DNA of 64,000 nucleotides, taken from the NCBI GenBank assembly GCA_030528145.1, contig JAUMZK010000005.1, positions 62,001 through 126,000 on the forward strand, read 5' to 3'. Every line of letters starts with the position of its first letter. Positions within the stretch are counted from its first letter, which is position 1. This document shows, one piece after another, positions 62,784-64,000 of the stretch. The position numbers were made by a program, and so were the translations under genes. The notes below the pieces were generated by a model. It saw nothing but the letters and a program-made list of their open reading frames with translations, did no database searches and was not told where the DNA came from. This stretch comes from Actinomycetaceae bacterium (lineage in GTDB: Bacteria; Actinomycetota; Actinomycetes; Actinomycetales; Actinomycetaceae).

Positions 62784-64000
62784 ATGCAGGTTTACACTGC
62801 GGAAAAGATCTTCACCGGGCAGGGCGCCCCGAAAACCAATTGGGCATTCGGCGTCGAGTACGGCAAAATCCGTTGGTGCGGTCCCCGCCGGGACGCGCCT
62901 AAAAGCGAAAACCCGACCATCGACCTCGGGAAACTGGTAACACCGGGACTGATCGACGCACACATCCACCCCCTATTGTTGGCGGATAATCTGGGGGCTC
63001 TCGCTTGTATTCCGCCGAAAATCACTTCGATTCCGCGCCTAATCGCACAATTGCGCCAACAAGCCGCCACCACCGAAGGGTGGATCCTGGGGTGGGGGTG
63101 GGACGAATCCCTGCTGGACGAAGGACGCGCACCCACCCGCGCCGAACTGGACGAAGTGTCGCGGGACCGCCCCATTTATTTGGAACGCTCGGATTGTCAC
63201 AGTGGGTTGGCAAACAGTGCGGCGCTGGCAATGGCAGGCATTGGTCGCACCACCTTGAACCCGCCCGATGGGGAAATAGTGCGCGATGGCGCCGGCGAAC
63301 CGACCGGTTACTTGCGCGAACATGGCGCTAACCAAATGGTAAAGGGCATAATTTCGCGTCCCAGTCCGGCGGAAAAAGCCCGCACTCTGGGCCAATTAGG
63401 GCGCGTAATGGGCGAATACGGGTTAACTTGCGTCGCGGAAATGATGGCCAGGTCCAACGAGGGCGACCCGCACGCACTCTACCAAGATGCGGTCCGCCAC
63501 GGGTGGGCGCAAGAATCCCACCTTTACTACGTCTCAGACGCAATTCCCGCAGACTATATTTTCCCAACCGAGCAGATGCGCGGACACATCCGCGTCTCCG
63601 GTGTGAAGCTGTTTCTGGACGGGGCACTATCTAACGAAACCGCGTTTTTACATTCCAAATACTGCGGCAGCCACGCCCAAAGTGGGAGCAACGGAATGGC
63701 GCTATGTTCGCCCTCACAAATGCGGAAAGCCGAACAAATAGCGCGTGGCAACGGAATCCAATTAGCGGTTCACGCTATGGGAGACGGCGCCATCGAGGCA
63801 CTGTTAGACAATTGGGAGGACGCTAAGCCTTGGTGCGAAGCGGTTCCGGCGGTGCGTATCGAACACGCCTCCATGTTGCGACCGGACCTGATTGCGCGGT
63901 TGGCGCGGGCAAAAATGGAATTTGCGGTGGCAACCAATATGGATTTCTTTTTTGCCGAATACAATTCCTATTCCACACTGCTGGACGGGGAACAATTCGC
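62784..64000 (+). CDS. Amidohydrolase family protein (YtcJ-like), partial at the right edge
   Basis: 405 codons from ATG, open to the window end. The N-terminal strand part (AEKIFTGQGA, then GKLVTPGLIDAHIHP with two metal-binding His) is the YtcJ/exoenzyme-regulatory amidohydrolase pattern. GWILGWGWDESLL, ERSDCHSGLANSAAL, VSGVKLFLDGALSNETAFL and LAVHAMGDGAIEALL match the TIM barrel, with the His in VHAMGD and in RIEHASML. Predicted metal-dependent hydrolase of unknown amide substrate. Confidence 0.9.
   Translation, partial: MQVYTAEKIFTGQGAPKTNWAFGVEYGKIRWCGPRRDAPKSENPTIDLGKLVTPGLIDAHIHPLLLADNLGALACIPPKITSIPRLIAQLRQQAATTEGWILGWGWDESLLDEGRAPTRAELDEVSRDRPIYLERSDCHSGLANSAALAMAGIGRTTLNPPDGEIVRDGAGEPTGYLREHGANQMVKGIISRPSPAEKARTLGQLGRVMGEYGLTCVAEMMARSNEGDPHALYQDAVRHGWAQESHLYYVSDAIPADYIFPTEQMRGHIRVSGVKLFLDGALSNETAFLHSKYCGSHAQSGSNGMALCSPSQMRKAEQIARGNGIQLAVHAMGDGAIEALLDNWEDAKPWCEAVPAVRIEHASMLRPDLIARLARAKMEFAVATNMDFFFAEYNSYSTLLDGEQF

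Overview
This window comes from a moderate-GC member of the Actinomycetota, most likely an Actinomycetaceae-like lineage. The cell-division/kinase block fhaA-fhaB-pstP-rodA-pbpA-pknA-pknB next to crgA and a class E sortase is a hallmark of the phylum. LAxTG-type sorting signals, a lactococcin 972-type bacteriocin and a class Ib ribonucleotide reductase fit the same assignment. The genus cannot be fixed from sequence reading alone.

Layout. 1-1.8 kb: end of a MacB-type efflux cassette (ABC ATPase plus membrane-fusion protein). 1.9-4.4 kb: two paralogous lipoproteins and a small secreted peptidoglycan-binding protein. 4.5-5.5 kb: rlmB. 5.7-6.2 kb: decayed Mrr-type gene. 6.4-9.3 kb: complete lactococcin 972-like operon (bacteriocin, large permease, ABC ATPase). 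9.4-12.8 kb: accessory segment with an ABC-F remnant, a solitary C5 DNA methyltransferase flanked by two related repeats, and an AlbA_2/HATPase/HTH protein followed by a palindromic intergenic repeat. 12.9-14.2 kb: purA. 14.4-19.3 kb: giant wall-anchored subtilisin. 19.7-22.5 kb: nrdHIE with NrdR boxes and a DnaA-box cluster upstream. 22.8-26.1 kb: luxS-mtnN, then an LLM oxidoreductase and an RNase HI fusion. 26.4-27.8 kb: wall-anchored surface protein. 28.0-38.5 kb: tRNA-Leu, the Ser/Thr kinase and elongation operon, a small membrane protein, sortase E and crgA. 38.5-48.5 kb: cyclophilin, a coiled-coil membrane protein, gnd, two transporters (MHS-type MFS and BCCT), pyridoxal kinase, a YfcC-type transporter and carbamate kinase. 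49-50 kb: membrane-bound LuxR regulator. 50.5-53 kb: tRNA-Ser, upp, tadA, tal. 53.1-53.3 kb: another palindromic repeat copy. 53.4-56.4 kb: metNIQ under a SAM-type riboswitch. 56.6-58.2 kb: a low-molecular-weight phosphatase, then a truncated ABC exporter abutting an IS30-family remnant. 58.3-64 kb: nrdF, an MFS pump, an unusual ABC-class ATPase and a partial amidohydrolase.

Functional links. NrdH, NrdI, NrdE and NrdF form one class Ib reductase, but nrdF lies about 36 kb from nrdHIE. Sortase E is the plausible anchor for the LARTG protease and the LALTG surface protein. LuxS and MtnN are consecutive steps of S-adenosylhomocysteine recycling, and the MetNIQ riboswitch senses the same cycle's methyl donor.

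The most striking pattern is not a gene. The 7-mer GAGGRCG (GAGGACG or GAGGGCG, in either orientation) occurs roughly 180 times by eye, about once per 350 bases and about ten times chance. It lies inside genes and between them, in both orientations, and is almost absent from the segments that look acquired. It behaves like a DNA-uptake-type or recombination-type signal.
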